The notes beneath the pieces are model-generated. The model worked only from the letters and a program-made list of their open reading frames with translations. It made no database searches and was not told the DNA's origin. The position numbers and the translations under genes were made by a program. From Solen grandis (lineage: Eukaryota; Mollusca; Bivalvia; Adapedonta; Solenidae), in assembly GCA_021229015.1 (NCBI GenBank), contig CM037783.1, positions 9,061,324 through 9,125,323 of the forward strand: 64,000 bases of DNA, given 5' to 3'. Below are positions 44,201 to 55,368 of the stretch, in pieces; the stretch's first letter is position 1; every line of letters starts with the position of its first letter.

Positions 44201-45813
44201 ATTAATTGTTTCTTAACTGCTATTTACCGTTGTTGCTTAATTCACTATACAACTCATTTATTGTGTTCCATCCTCTTGCTATATTGTCAGTGTAGCATGA
44301 ACAGGTCGAATTATTCATTTTTAATAACATTGTAACATTGTCTTGACCTTGATTTTACTATATGATATTATGTTCAATGTATGCAACCAGAAACTTGTAT
44401 AAGTTTACGTTGCTTAAATAAATATATTGAATCCTTGAATCCCAATACAACAACATAGACCTAGATATATGAATGTGTTTGCTTTAAGTAGTAAGGTAAG
44501 CAAGCGCAGAAACAAATTCTTCTTGGTTCAGAATTCGTAGAAAAATAATCCGTAGAAAAAACTTATCTATTTTTATAGCAAAACTGTAGAACAATACATC
44601 CTCAGAAATAACCCGCTATAAAGCATGAATGCATTATATCAAAAGCTTCTATATGTTTCCATAGATTGAATATAACAATGTTTGTTTAACTGAATTAAAT
44701 TTCAAAAAAAATGAACTGCAAAGCTTTATTCGACAGAAAGACATTTCAATTCGTAAAATTACATTCAACTGCATCGAAACATTTTACAAATATACTTTTA
44801 CATGCGCATAAAATAAATGTGTATTTAACTGAGCTTTGTGTCTGAAATCATAAAAGGTAATTCTATTCATGTTACCTGAATCGATTTTTGTGCATTAATA
44901 TGAACTTAAAAATATAAATACAATAAAGTAATGACAAAAATAAAATATGCGGATATATTTGCGAGGGAAGTCACAAAATACTGCAGGTTTTTCCTCGTAA
45001 AGAATAGGTTGGTGTCAAATCCAAATGCCAATAACACTGTATATGACGAAATAAGTTTCTGATAAACTATATTAGAGCTTTTGGAATTACATTTATATAT
45101 TTATTATCTGGTTCATTTTACAAGTGTACGGAAAAAAGATACGCCCGTTTTAACGAAAGTATCCTTGCAAAACCTAATGCTTGAAATAGATATAATTAGG
45201 GCATTTTTTAATTAAATAAAGAATATCATATGCGCATTTGTCATCAAATTGAGGTATGTTACAGAGGCTTTATTTAACATATTCATGTGTAACAGCGATA
45301 ACCGTTGTTACATTAAAATATTTATGATGACCGAGGAATCAAAATTCCATTAAGACTAAAAGCTAATAATTCGGTCCAGGAACTGCCATGTGTTTGTGTT
45401 CATGCAAACTTTCAACACACGTATGTTTTATGGACTATAGCAATTTAGGTTATGGCTGATATCGGCATATAATGTCAGGAGTTATGGCCCTTTGGATGAA
45501 TTAATGTCTTGTTACACTTTTTGACATTCTAGCATCTATACCGCTTACGTTATCCTATTCAAACTTTTTACAATGTTTATAACCATATTCCGTCGACCAA
45601 TTTCGATTGTAGCTGTTATCGGCCTAGTCAGGAGTTACAACCCTTTAAATATAAAAATGTTATTACCATAATAAGTGATGCTAAAGGTTGTGTCTGTAGA
45701 TAATATGAATCAGTCAAAATATGAATTTAACATGAATAATTACTCCATCATTTTCGCAAAATAACCGTGCACAAAAACATGGATTATTTTAGGCATTAGT
45801 CAATTTTGACAGG
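44201..45813. other. Intergenic, nothing recognised
   Basis: AT-rich, with an AATAAA near 44418 that may be the end of a retroposed tail. Short stretches near 45420-45640 look like one decayed unit of a tandem-core element (TATGGCTGATATCGGCATAT and TAGCTGTTATCGGCCTAGTC). No gene. Confidence 0.3.
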
Positions 45814-45994
45814 TACTACGGAAAGCATACTGAGCCAACTCAAAGATATAACTGTGAAAATCGATGGTTTTGGGACAGTTGCTTTTCAACCGCAAAAGGT
45901 AGTATGTTTCTCCAAAGGAAAGTTAATTCTATCCGATAATAATAGAACAAACCTGAATGAAATATACACCAGGCTTTTAGACATCATCATGTGA
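45814..45994 (+). CDS. Possible terminal exon of an unidentified gene
   Basis: After TTTTGACAG the frame is open for about 60 codons (GTTESILSQLKDITVKIDGF, then GTVAFQPQKVVCFSKGKLIL and RTNLNEIYTRLLDIIM) and ends at TGA. Composition and codon variety look coding, and AATAAA occurs 60 bp downstream at about 46057. Upstream exons were not found within the window. It could be a last exon with a long intron, a retrocopy fragment or chance. No family recognised. Confidence 0.35.
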
Positions 45995-46177
45995 TGATTG
46001 ATGATAGTAATTTGAATTAATACTAAATGGCGATTTCATCAGTGTTTATCAATGTGAATAAAATGAGGAATTTATTGATGTAACTGAGAAAGCTGCAGAT
46101 AGTGTGACGCAAGTGGTGTCAATTACTTTTTTTGTCATCTTCATAATTATTCTAGTGAGCATTGATGTAAAAGTGTG

Positions 46178-46252
46178 AGAGAGCCTCGTTCATTTGTAAA
46201 ACGCCGGGCCACTGATCCAGGGAATGTAGGTTCGAATCCCGGGATTAGATTA
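46178..46252 (+). mobile_element. tRNA-like SINE head fragment
   Basis: AGAGCCTCGTTCATTTGTAA, AACGCCGGGCCACTGATCCA, GGTTCGAATCCCGGG: a clear B box and a plausible tRNA-like 3' half. It stops about 60 bp before the tandem-core element at 46314. Not a complete tRNA. Confidence 0.45.
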
Positions 46253-46313
46253 GTTTTTGTATCTTTGGTACAAATCTTACAGCTAAAATTATGATGGGAG
46301 AAAGAAACAGAAA

Positions 46314-47718
46314 ACAAGAGGGCCATGATGGCCCTGAATCGCTCACCTGAGTACCATTGCTTCAACTGATGTCAAGGTTTTTAAACAGACAAGGATTCTG
46401 ATATAACTTAATCTAAAACATTTTACCCCTGACAATACTACACACCAAATATCTAAGCAATGGGCCATATGGTTTCAGAGAAGACTTGGGCGCAGGGTCA
46501 TTTATCATCGTAGGGCCAAGACTTTGAAAATCTTTGTAATGAACCATTAGATGCTACTACATACCAAAAATCTTAGCTCTAGGCCTTATTGATTCATAGA
46601 AGAAGATTTTTTAAGATTTTCCTATTTAACTCTATGTAAAACAAGTGACCCCTGGTGTGGGGTCATTTATCACCATTGGGCTATGATTTGTACAATCTTG
46701 GTAGTGGCCCATAAGATGATGCTACATACCAAATATCTAAGCTCTAGGCCTTATGGATTCATAGAAGAAGATTTTTTAAGATTTTCCTATATAACTCTTG
46801 TAAAACAAGTGACCCCTGGTGTGGGGTCATTTATCACCATTGGGCTATGATTTGTACAATCTTGGTAGTGGCCCATAAGATGATGCTTCATACCAAATAT
46901 CTAAGCTCTAGGCCTTATGCATTCATGGAAGAAGATTTTTTAAGATTTTCCTATATAACTCTATGTAAAACAAGTGACCCCTGGTGCGGGGTCATTTATC
47001 ACCATAGGGCTATGATTTGTACAATCTTGGTAGTGGCCCATAAGATGATGCTTCATACCAAATATCTAAGCTCTAGGCCTTATGCATTAATGGAAGAAGA
47101 TTTTTTAAGATTTTCCTATATAACTCTATGTAAAACAAGTGACCCCTGGTGCGGGGTCATTTATCACCATAGGGCTATGATTTGTACAATCTTGGTAATG
47201 GCCCATAAGATGATGCTACATACCAAATATCTAAGCTTTAGGCCTTATGGATTCATAGAAGAAGATTTTTTAAGATTTTTCTATATAACTCTATGTAAAA
47301 CAAGTGACCCCTGGTGCGGGGTCATTTATCACCATAGGGCTATGATTTATACAATCTTGGCAGTGGCCCATAAGATGATGCTACATACCAAATATCTAAG
47401 CTCTAGGCCTTGCAGTTTTGCAGAAGAAGATTTTCAAAGTTTGCATTTTTAAAATCTATTTTTACCTCCTGTGACCTAATTATGCAATGGACCAGAACCA
47501 TTTATACAACTTTAGTAGAGCTTCATCCAAGGAACATTCCTGCAAAATATTTTTCAAATTGGCCAAGCCGTTTAGGAGGAGATGTTGTTTGAAGCAATTG
47601 TTGACGCCGGACGCACGCACGGACGCACGCACTGACGCACGCACGCACGGACGACGGACGCCGGACGAAAGGCGATCAGAAAAGCTCACCTTGAGCACGT
47701 TGTGCTCATGTGAGCTAA
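46314..47718 (+). mobile_element. Pearl-like tandem-core element, 165-bp units, complete
   Basis: The left end AACAAGAGGGCCATGATGGC and CGCTCACCTGAG. Units starting GACCCCTGGTG.GGGGTC lie at 46647, 46811, 46976, 47141 and 47306 (164-165 bp apart), with weaker units before and after. Then come an ACGCACGGACG-type microsatellite (47605-47665) and the right end AAAGCTCACCTTGAGCACGT, TGTGCTCATGTGAGCT, which can fold. The 165-bp period is divisible by three and produces a 201-codon repetitive open frame (46847-47452) that I do not regard as a gene. Confidence 0.85.
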
Positions 47719-48967
47719 AAACGGGTGCATATTGGGACAAAGGCAATAAAGAAAATCTGAGAACAAATTTAGGATTAAGGAGGGAGAGAGAGAAGTGTGA
47801 TGAATCGAACCCATGATTTCCTGTTTACGGCCAGGGATGAGAAATAAATATCATTGATACTGTGAGCCAGAAATAAGATAATAAAAGAAAGACGAAAGAA
47901 GAGTTGGAAAAATAATGTCAACAGATCAGGAAATAAAGAGCAACAAGATTAGTTTGGATTTTACAAGCGTTGACTAATACAGGCTAGTTTTTCTTTTAAA
48001 TTACGTCATCACTAGCAATGCCCAGAAGGCGGGATTTGTTGCACACGCGCAGTTGAAAAACTTGATTTTGTCATATAAATCTGGAAAAAAAAGAAGAGAA
48101 AAATCATGGTGTTCCACTGAAATCAATTGTGGATAAATTGGAGTTTTCAGAGCTTCTGATAGGCCTCACATTTAGAGTAACTTCTAATATAAAGATATGA
48201 AGAGGAGTGTGCAACGTTGTGGCATCACGTTTGGAAACGTACTTATTGTGTATAAAAGTGGGAAATAAATACCAAGAACAGGACAAATATAAATACTTCG
48301 AATCTAACTTGTTAACATTTAAACATTTAACACGATAATCAATGATCGACGAGTAGTAGCTCAATATAATTTTGTTCCTTGTTCATTATCCTTTATCCAA
48401 CAGAAAAATAAAATAATCTGGTCTGATTTTTCCCTCCTTCTACAACTTTCATTGAATTTCGTGGTCTGTAAACCTAATAATAAAACATTAAAGGCCAGCA
48501 AAATTAAGAAATGTTGTGGTCCAGTTCCTGTGCATGCCATTTACCTGAATAATGTCTATCCACCTATACAATTTCAGTTCAATACCCTATCATTATGCAT
48601 TATCTTTTCCTGGATTTCCTCATTTTTAAGACAATATCACTAACACACTCACGCCAACTCGAAATGCAACAAAATTCATATACTTTGTATCTTTTTTTAT
48701 AATTTTTATTATATCACGTAAAGAAATAGTGTATCTCTAAAACTAACACATAAATTCCCTTTACACATGAATGACACAAATATATATGAAACAACGAATT
48801 TCTAACAACAACTCTTTGCCTTAGATTTCAAAATTTTGTTTGGCTGTCTGGACAAGCACAATTGCTATACTCCTGTATTGTGAATTATAATTAGAAATTT
48901 CATTTTCAATTTCAGAAAGCATATATCGTATTACTGGTTTGTTCATTTATGAACATCCACAAAAGGT
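47719..48967. other. Intergenic, nothing recognised
   Basis: AT-rich. Short open frames on both strands have no domains. No RNA gene or known repeat. Confidence 0.3.
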
Positions 48968-49072
48968 TTCTGGACGACTCGGCACCAAACCAATTCGGCA
49001 CCTAGACGACTCGGCACCTAGTCAACTCGGCACCTAGTCAACTCGGCACTGGACAACTCGGCACCATTTTAA
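48968..49072. repeat. GGTGCCGAGT minisatellite next to the MULE gene
   Basis: Six or seven units of about 15-16 bp, (GA)CTCGGCACC(T)AGTCAA on the plus strand, i.e. GGTGCCGAGTTGACTA on the minus strand. Short tandem units with this consensus can form the terminal repeats of MULE-type transposons. It lies 480 bp beyond the stop codon of the MULE transposase. No matching array was found on the other side. Confidence 0.6.
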
Positions 49073-49554
49073 ATAGAATAAGAAAGAATAATATATAAGA
49101 AGTAGAGATTATAATAAATGATTTTATGTGAGTTATTTGTTATCATTTTTCATTATTTTGCGTTTAGAAAGCATCCGCTACACATGTATAAAATTATATA
49201 TGTGCACCCAGGGCTCGGGACGTGGACCCTGCTTTCATGAGCCCCATAATTTGGAAAATAAACAATAATAATTTAAAATCCAATGACAATAATAATTAAA
49301 GTCAATAAAAAAAAAGAAATTTAACTTTCACTTAACATGTTATTTTTTATGAATTATTTAATATTTTAGAATATTTTAGAAAAAGACATGAGGCTTAAAA
49401 ATAAATTTAAATTTTTTTTTAATTATTTAAGAAAAAAAAAAAACATTCAAAAGCTGAATTATTTTAATTGAAAATAAAAAAAAAGGTACAGGTGCAGAGG
49501 CAGACCGGTCTGGTTTTTCACGACTCACTTCTTGAATGGGCGGGGTTGTGGGAG

Positions 49555-52062
49555 TCACTCTAATGGCGGTGCGTAGAGGTTTCCGACACTCTTCAGAAAC
49601 TCTGAGGTGGAGAGCGTCTTTTCCTCATACGATGTCCAAAGTTTCGTGATCGCACCCTGCATCCTCACGAACTTCGTACGTTGATAGCGTGACAGGGCGT
49701 CCTCTGAAACCAGCTGGTGTTGGATAGGAACCAGGTCTGCTTCCCGACGAAGAAGCGGCACAAGCAAGTAGAACGAGAGATTCGCCTTCCCCGCCTTCCC
49801 GTTAATCCGCCGATGCCAACCTATAAATATATTTATATGATATAAGTTAATATTTAATTAACAGATATATTTCATTATATGTCTTGAACAGATTGATTCA
49901 CAAAAGATATATATTACCGGTATCTATATTTGAAGTCAAAAATTATAAGTACAAATAAAAATGCTATTTAAAATTTTGTATTTATTCTTTATAATAATTA
50001 CCTTCAACATCGTTGTTGGTACGGACAGACTGGCGGAAAACACACCATTGCCGTACGGTCCAGTGTGGACTTCCCATCCAGGTCCGATCCAGGTAGCGGA
50101 TGACCTCCTTCAGCTCCGGAGAAGTAGCCATACTCTTCAGGGCTTCAAAGGCGCCGGGGATGTGGCCTGCCGGTAGAAAAGGGAGAGCAAGAAGCTTCCT
50201 GGCGAAGTTGAAAACTCCCTCTCGTTCCTGGTAGGTAGGCTTCAGGCCAACGTCTACAACCTTCCTGAATACAGCCTGTCCCCAGTGGAATGCGCACCCC
50301 TTTAGTTGCTTCCCAGGAAAGACCTGCTTCACCGCTTCCCAGGAGGCTGTAAATAGATTAATAAATGATACATAGTTAAAGTATAAAACATACAGTAGTT
50401 CAATTTCATTTCAACATTCACATTAAAAAACGAGATTTGTTGATGAAAGTTATAATTTTACTTACCGCCTTCGAAGTCCATGACAAAACTTTCTACCGGT
50501 CTTATCTAGCAGAGTGTTGAACACCTGAAAAAAACATATCATTATAAGTTACAGCCACATAGTTCATAACATTATTATTATTATTATTATTATTATTATA
50601 ATTATTATTGTCATTATTATTATTCTTATTATTATTTTTATTATTAGTTTTAATATTATTAAACCAATAAAACTTACAGCCACATAGTCCACAATCAGCT
50701 TCTTGGACATCAAAATGAAGCACAGCGGGACTTGCTTCATAACATCGTCCTTCTGAAGGAATGCATGTATAGAGTAGAGCTGTTTGAAGGGGTCCCGGCG
50801 GATCTTGTAGGTTCCGTCCATGAACCATCTCTTGGCGCTCTTCAGAATAGCCAGCTGTTGGTTGGTCGCCAGGATTACATGACGCTCGTCACCAACTCGC
50901 ACATCTCCAACAAGAAACTCTTCCATCTTGAGGTAGTCCATGTCGATCTGAAAACATAAAAAAAATATAAGTGAAATATTTACGTCATTATCAAGGTATT
51001 GATAATTTCTTATTATACTCTAATAATTATTTTATATTATCAATATTATTGATGCAATATATATATATAAAAATGGTATATATATAATTTTCTGATTATT
51101 ACATACCTCAAAGTTAAGATCCTTAGGCTCGCTGGGTCTGAGTTTCTGGCGAGCTCTGTTGGCTGTCCTGATCATGTTCGATGGCTTTGGTAGGGAGAAG
51201 TCGTTTGCTGATATGATGTCCGTCATAGCGTCCTCAACTATGTTTCCAGCCGATCTGAAAACGTTGGCCCTCGCTGCGGTGGTTACCTGAAGAATGAATA
51301 TTAAATAGGTTGTCGCGGTACATAATCATTTAAATGTATAAATATATTACACGCAATATAATACTTCTACTTTTTTCAGTTAATTAATTTTATGACTATA
51401 TTTAAATATATTCTTTATTTATTCTTATACATTTTTGTTACCTGTGCGTGAATTTTGACTTTCTTAAGTAGTCCAGGATCCCCGGGGTGGCAGTGCGACA
51501 AAGCTCCTGGGAAGTAAAGGCCTCTCCGTTCCGAAACTGTCGCCTTGCAGGACATCGTCTTGTTCCTGATACTGCATCGCCACAACGTAGTAGTCGCGCT
51601 GGACTTCTGCAAATACAAAATTAATAAATGGCTATTCATGTTAATGCATTGTTTTATTTCAATGTATTATATATAATTAAGTATTGTTTACATATTACTT
51701 GTATGAAAATATATTGTATTTTTTATTTTAGTAAAAAAATATTTCATTAATTTATTTACCTTGACCGTGAAAGAATATCCATCACTCGACACAAGCTTTC
51801 TTCCACCTCGCTCCGTCCCATTATCCACCATGGAGTACACTGTAGGTCCATCCTCTATGACGGTGTCACTCAGTGGGGTTTCTGCTATGCTCCTGAAAAA
51901 AAGAAAAGAAAAAAAAAAGATAAAATAAATTAAAAAAAATTTCATTTCATTCATTTCAAATACTTAATGAAGATGATACAAATATATACTTACACTTCTT
52001 CGATGACCGTCTCATTTACCCCGAAGCTGGTACTTAGATTGAAATACGTAAGTATATATTCG
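49555..52062 (-). CDS. FLYWCH zinc finger + MULE transposase protein, eight exons, one frame break
   Basis: Exons on the minus strand: 52062?-51994, 51892-51760, 51606-51442, 51286-51107, 50947-50678, 50524-50466, 50346-50002, 49820-49555 (stop TGA). All junctions are GT-AG with matching phases except one. Exons 2-3 encode a FLYWCH finger (GYSFTVK|KSSATTTLWRCSIR.. CKA.. HCH). Exons 5-7 encode the MULE transposase domain: RWFMDGTYK, QLYSIHAFL, CFILMSKK, VMDFEGA, FPGKQLKGCAFHWGQAVFRK. The last exon begins GWHRRINGK. About 495 residues. Exon 6 is 59 nt where 58 is needed: one extra base near ACCGGTAGAA shifts the frame. The first exon has no Met, so the start is unknown. It may be a domesticated gene or a spliced MULE transposon. 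Confidence 0.78.
50570..50645. repeat. (ATT)n microsatellite in a MULE-gene intron
   Basis: TTATTATTATTATTATTATT with few interruptions, inside the intron between the 50678 and 50524 exon boundaries. Confidence 0.85.
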
Positions 52063-52334
52063 ACTAAAATGTTATTTATTCACAAAGTTTAAAATGTCTA
52101 ATGTAAATTATGCATAATGATGATGTGTATCAACGTATTGAACGTCTGGAACAGTAGTCCTCATCTTAGCGCCAAATCAGAAACACAACACTGTTATATT
52201 TTAGCGCCTTGTACATAAACATCGATTTCGTTACTTTCCCTTAGACAGTTACTTGACCTAATTTTGAAATGGCAATCTTGATATATGACTTAACATTTGT
52301 ATTACAAATATCATAAAATAAGATTCAGTGTGAA

Positions 52335-52990
52335 TATAAATGGACATAAGACGTATGTATTATCATATTTAACAAAAGGATGTCAAGCAATGTATGTGCC
52401 TCTAACATGTTCTTGCTCCTTTTAACGCACGATCACATTAAGAAAATTACTACTATTCTGGTATTCGAAAATAAAGTAATACAAAAATGCGCATATGTTA
52501 TGTACTTAAACGTTAATGTCGTAGTTATGGTACCTATTGCAGTATTCCAACGATTTCACCTTCCGTTATGCAATTTTCGCTGTATTAATCGAATTGGATA
52601 CTGTGAAACATTCCCTTTTCTCAACTACGGCTAAAAAAAAACAAAAAACAAAAACAAAACGAATAGCTATTACATAATTGAACATGTTAGGCAACTGGTA
52701 TACATAAGTACTCTTAGAACTTTATATTTATACAGTTGATATATAGCTTATGTTTTTTTCTGACTACTATAACGCTACAGAACAGAATGTGCACTTTCGC
52801 ACTTTCTGCCAATAATTTTGTTGCAAAAAGTGGCATCAAAAAATACGTTATATGCATGCAGTTGGTCAGTGGTTCCACTCAGAGTCGTCCTTTAACTAGT
52901 TTGACATCTCCAGATGATTACAATGCTCTCGCAGCGACAGTAAACCCCAGCAACACAAAATATAATAGTTGTCATCATTGCTTTCAAAAA
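52335..52990 (+). repeat. Direct copy of part of intron 1 of the receptor phosphatase
   Basis: TAAGACGTATGTATTATCAT, then CAAGCAATGTATGTGCC and CTAACATGTTCTTGCTCC correspond in order to 57557-57635 (AAGACGTATGTATCTAAAAT, CCAGCAATACCTATGTCA, CTAACATGTTCGTGTGCC). Later ATGTGCACTTTCGCAC (52788) matches 57899, and the SINE-tail remnant GTTGGTCAGTGGTTCCACTC (52861) matches 57963. Same orientation, diverged by indels and substitutions. Confidence 0.6.
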
Positions 52991-53220
52991 TAATTGAAAA
53001 TGAGGCTGGTTCTCCGGTAAATGAAAACATAATACGTTAATCAAATTGTACAACCACACCACCCTCCTCAACATCAATACCACGGAAAATATTTATCTCC
53101 CTCTAAACACACACGCACACATACAAAACACTCATGAAACGACATACAGGAACATAATGTTATGTGAATTAAAAGAAATAGAACTTCAACAGTGCTTTTT
53201 TTAAAACATAAACATGAAAT

Positions 53221-54158
53221 CTCGACAAAAAGGCTCGACAAAGTTGCCCATGCAGCCGTAACTACAATAGCCTGTAAACCGTTCACATCGCTCCTGATGG
53301 CAATGCTTAGAACAACTTTCGTTACACTTGACACCATGGTAACCTAATGTGCAATTTTCGCATTTTGTTCCTTCAAAGAGTTCTGGACATCCAACGCAAT
53401 TACCTGTATCCCTTTTCACAATATATTGTCTAAACAATCGTCTGGACAGCTACGGTCACATCGTTGTCCGTGATTTCCAGCTATGCAAGAGTCACATTTG
53501 AGTCCAGTAAAACAGAATGCAACCTTTTCACATGTCCCGTTGTTTTGGTAGCATGATTCACTGATGCAGCCAACCGAACATTGGTGCTCACAAACATTAC
53601 CGTAATACCCATTAATGCAAGCTGTGCACCTTTCTTCTGAAATACATGTCTTGCAGTTCGCTAGGCATTGCTTGCAAGTTCCATAGTCTTGTGGTTCAGC
53701 TGTATATGGTTCTAAGTAATACCCATCCTACACGATGCACATTTCTCAGCAGATAAGCACTCCGAACATCCTATAGGACATGGTATACATTTGCCTGATT
53801 GTCCCGACTCGATATAATATCCAGATATACAGGAGAGACATTCATACTCGGATAAACATGTTACACAGGTTTCTGACACTGAACTGACACTGGAAGTGTG
53901 TCTCTGTCTTGTAGTGTCCATCAATGCACTGGGTACAGTATCCATAGTGCTGGTATAACGAATGGTCCTTACAGGTAATTGGGTTTTTTAATTTCCTTAC
54001 TTATGAAACTGCTCTTCGCAGACTGTATTGGTATCCATCATTACATTGGCTTCCGCATTGATAATCATTTGATCTCTGACAAACCCCTGGTTTGCAGCAT
54101 TTGCATTGTTCGCATTCATCTGGTCTGGTAGATACAACATTGTCCGCGTGTTGGCATT
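53221..54158 (-). pseudogene. Inverted pseudogene copy of the receptor-phosphatase ectodomain exon
   Basis: Starting after TATACTTCAAG, the minus strand encodes ECQHADNVVSTRPDECEQC, CCKPGVCQRSNDYQC, then after a rearranged stretch near 53990 EYECLSCISGYYIESGQSGK, CIPCPIGCSECLSAEKCASC and finally RDTGNCVGCPELFEGTKCEN, HCHQERCERFTGYCSYGC, FCRD. This parallels 58689-59628 of the intact gene, residue by residue. Several frameshifts and one replaced segment break it, and the rest of the exon is absent. It points opposite to the functional gene. Confidence 0.85.
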
Positions 54159-54711
54159 CTTGAAGTATAAATACATGCTACATGACTTTATTTGAGGATG
54201 ATAAGAAAAACAAGATATATTTCTATTTTATTTTGCATATAAATTTGTTGAAATAATGGACCATACTCTTTATATTCTTACGTTAAATTTTAATGTTATA
54301 TTGGAAAACTTTGAACATAAATCAAGCCAAGTCTTGAATTGACTGTACGTGGAAGGGAGGGGGAGGAGTGAGCACGAGTTAATCTATCAAAAATTATCGT
54401 GCGTGTGGGGGGTGGGGGTCAATCAGTTTTCACATAGGGGATCCAACGGTTTCCGGTTTTCCAATGGGGGTCCTATTCTCCTTTAATCTTCATATAATTG
54501 CTAAATTCAAACCCATTACCCCCTTTGGATCTGTGCATGTTTAAAACGCTGTACGCATGATCTTACAAATGCGCGCAAAATTAATCATATGGAAAACTGA
54601 TATGTAAATTAGCCTCGGATGTAACATATATCAAAATATTTCAGGAGCTAATTTCAATTACAAGTATTATGGGGTTTTTTTTTTAAGTAGACATAAAAGT
54701 ATTTTGAAAAA

Positions 54712-54767
<56 letters not shown>

Positions 54768-55368
54768 TTTAAAATTGTACATAGTTTCGTTTGTATTGGA
54801 ACAACTTTCATTTTTACAATAAATACGTTGAAATGATCGGCAATATAAAAAGTTTATTTTTCTCGGTTGAATATGAAAATTTTAGAAATTTAATGATGAT
54901 CGCAACAGTTTCTATTAACACGCGCGAGTAAATATTTCACAATGACCGGTAATGCAACTGCAACAAACGCTGAATTATGGAAAATTTGACTGGGCATTAA
55001 ATAAAGTTTTCAGAACTGTTACCAACAACAAAATTAAGTAATATGTTTAAAGGCGGTGTAAGGATAGATTTTGCCGTAATTGCTTGTAGTATTGTATCAT
55101 ATCGACTGTCGTTATTTAAAATACAACGCATACGCACGCGTTATTCCTGTGTGAAAAATACACGAGATTACGGAAGTACGCTTATATGTCTTTCAAAATT
55201 TATAAACAACTTAATAAACAATTATAGATGCCCGATTACATTTTTCATTAGTAAAGGCCCATAGCACAAACTTAAAAGCATTTTCTTAAAAAAAAAAAAA
55301 AAAGCCTTTTGACCTTCTGCTTTTAAGCTTACATCTTTTGAATAAGTATCTAAATGGTATTCATTAAA
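54159..55368. other. Intergenic: G-rich stretch and (TA)n microsatellite
   Basis: 54350-54475 has G runs on the plus strand (GGAAGGGAGGGGGAGGAGTG, GTGTGGGGGGTGGGGGTC). A (TA)n tract of about 50 bp lies at 54714-54765. A 73-codon plus-strand frame at 55043 has no domain. Confidence 0.45.

Noticed and set aside
50502..50828. Alternative minus-strand frame with poly-Asn
   Set aside because: Runs through an intron (ATT)n microsatellite and out of frame across the MULE exon; the other frame carries the motifs.
54340..54480. G-rich stretch as a G-quadruplex or regulatory site
   Set aside because: G runs are irregularly spaced and no promoter or gene boundary is near; noted only in the intergenic entry.
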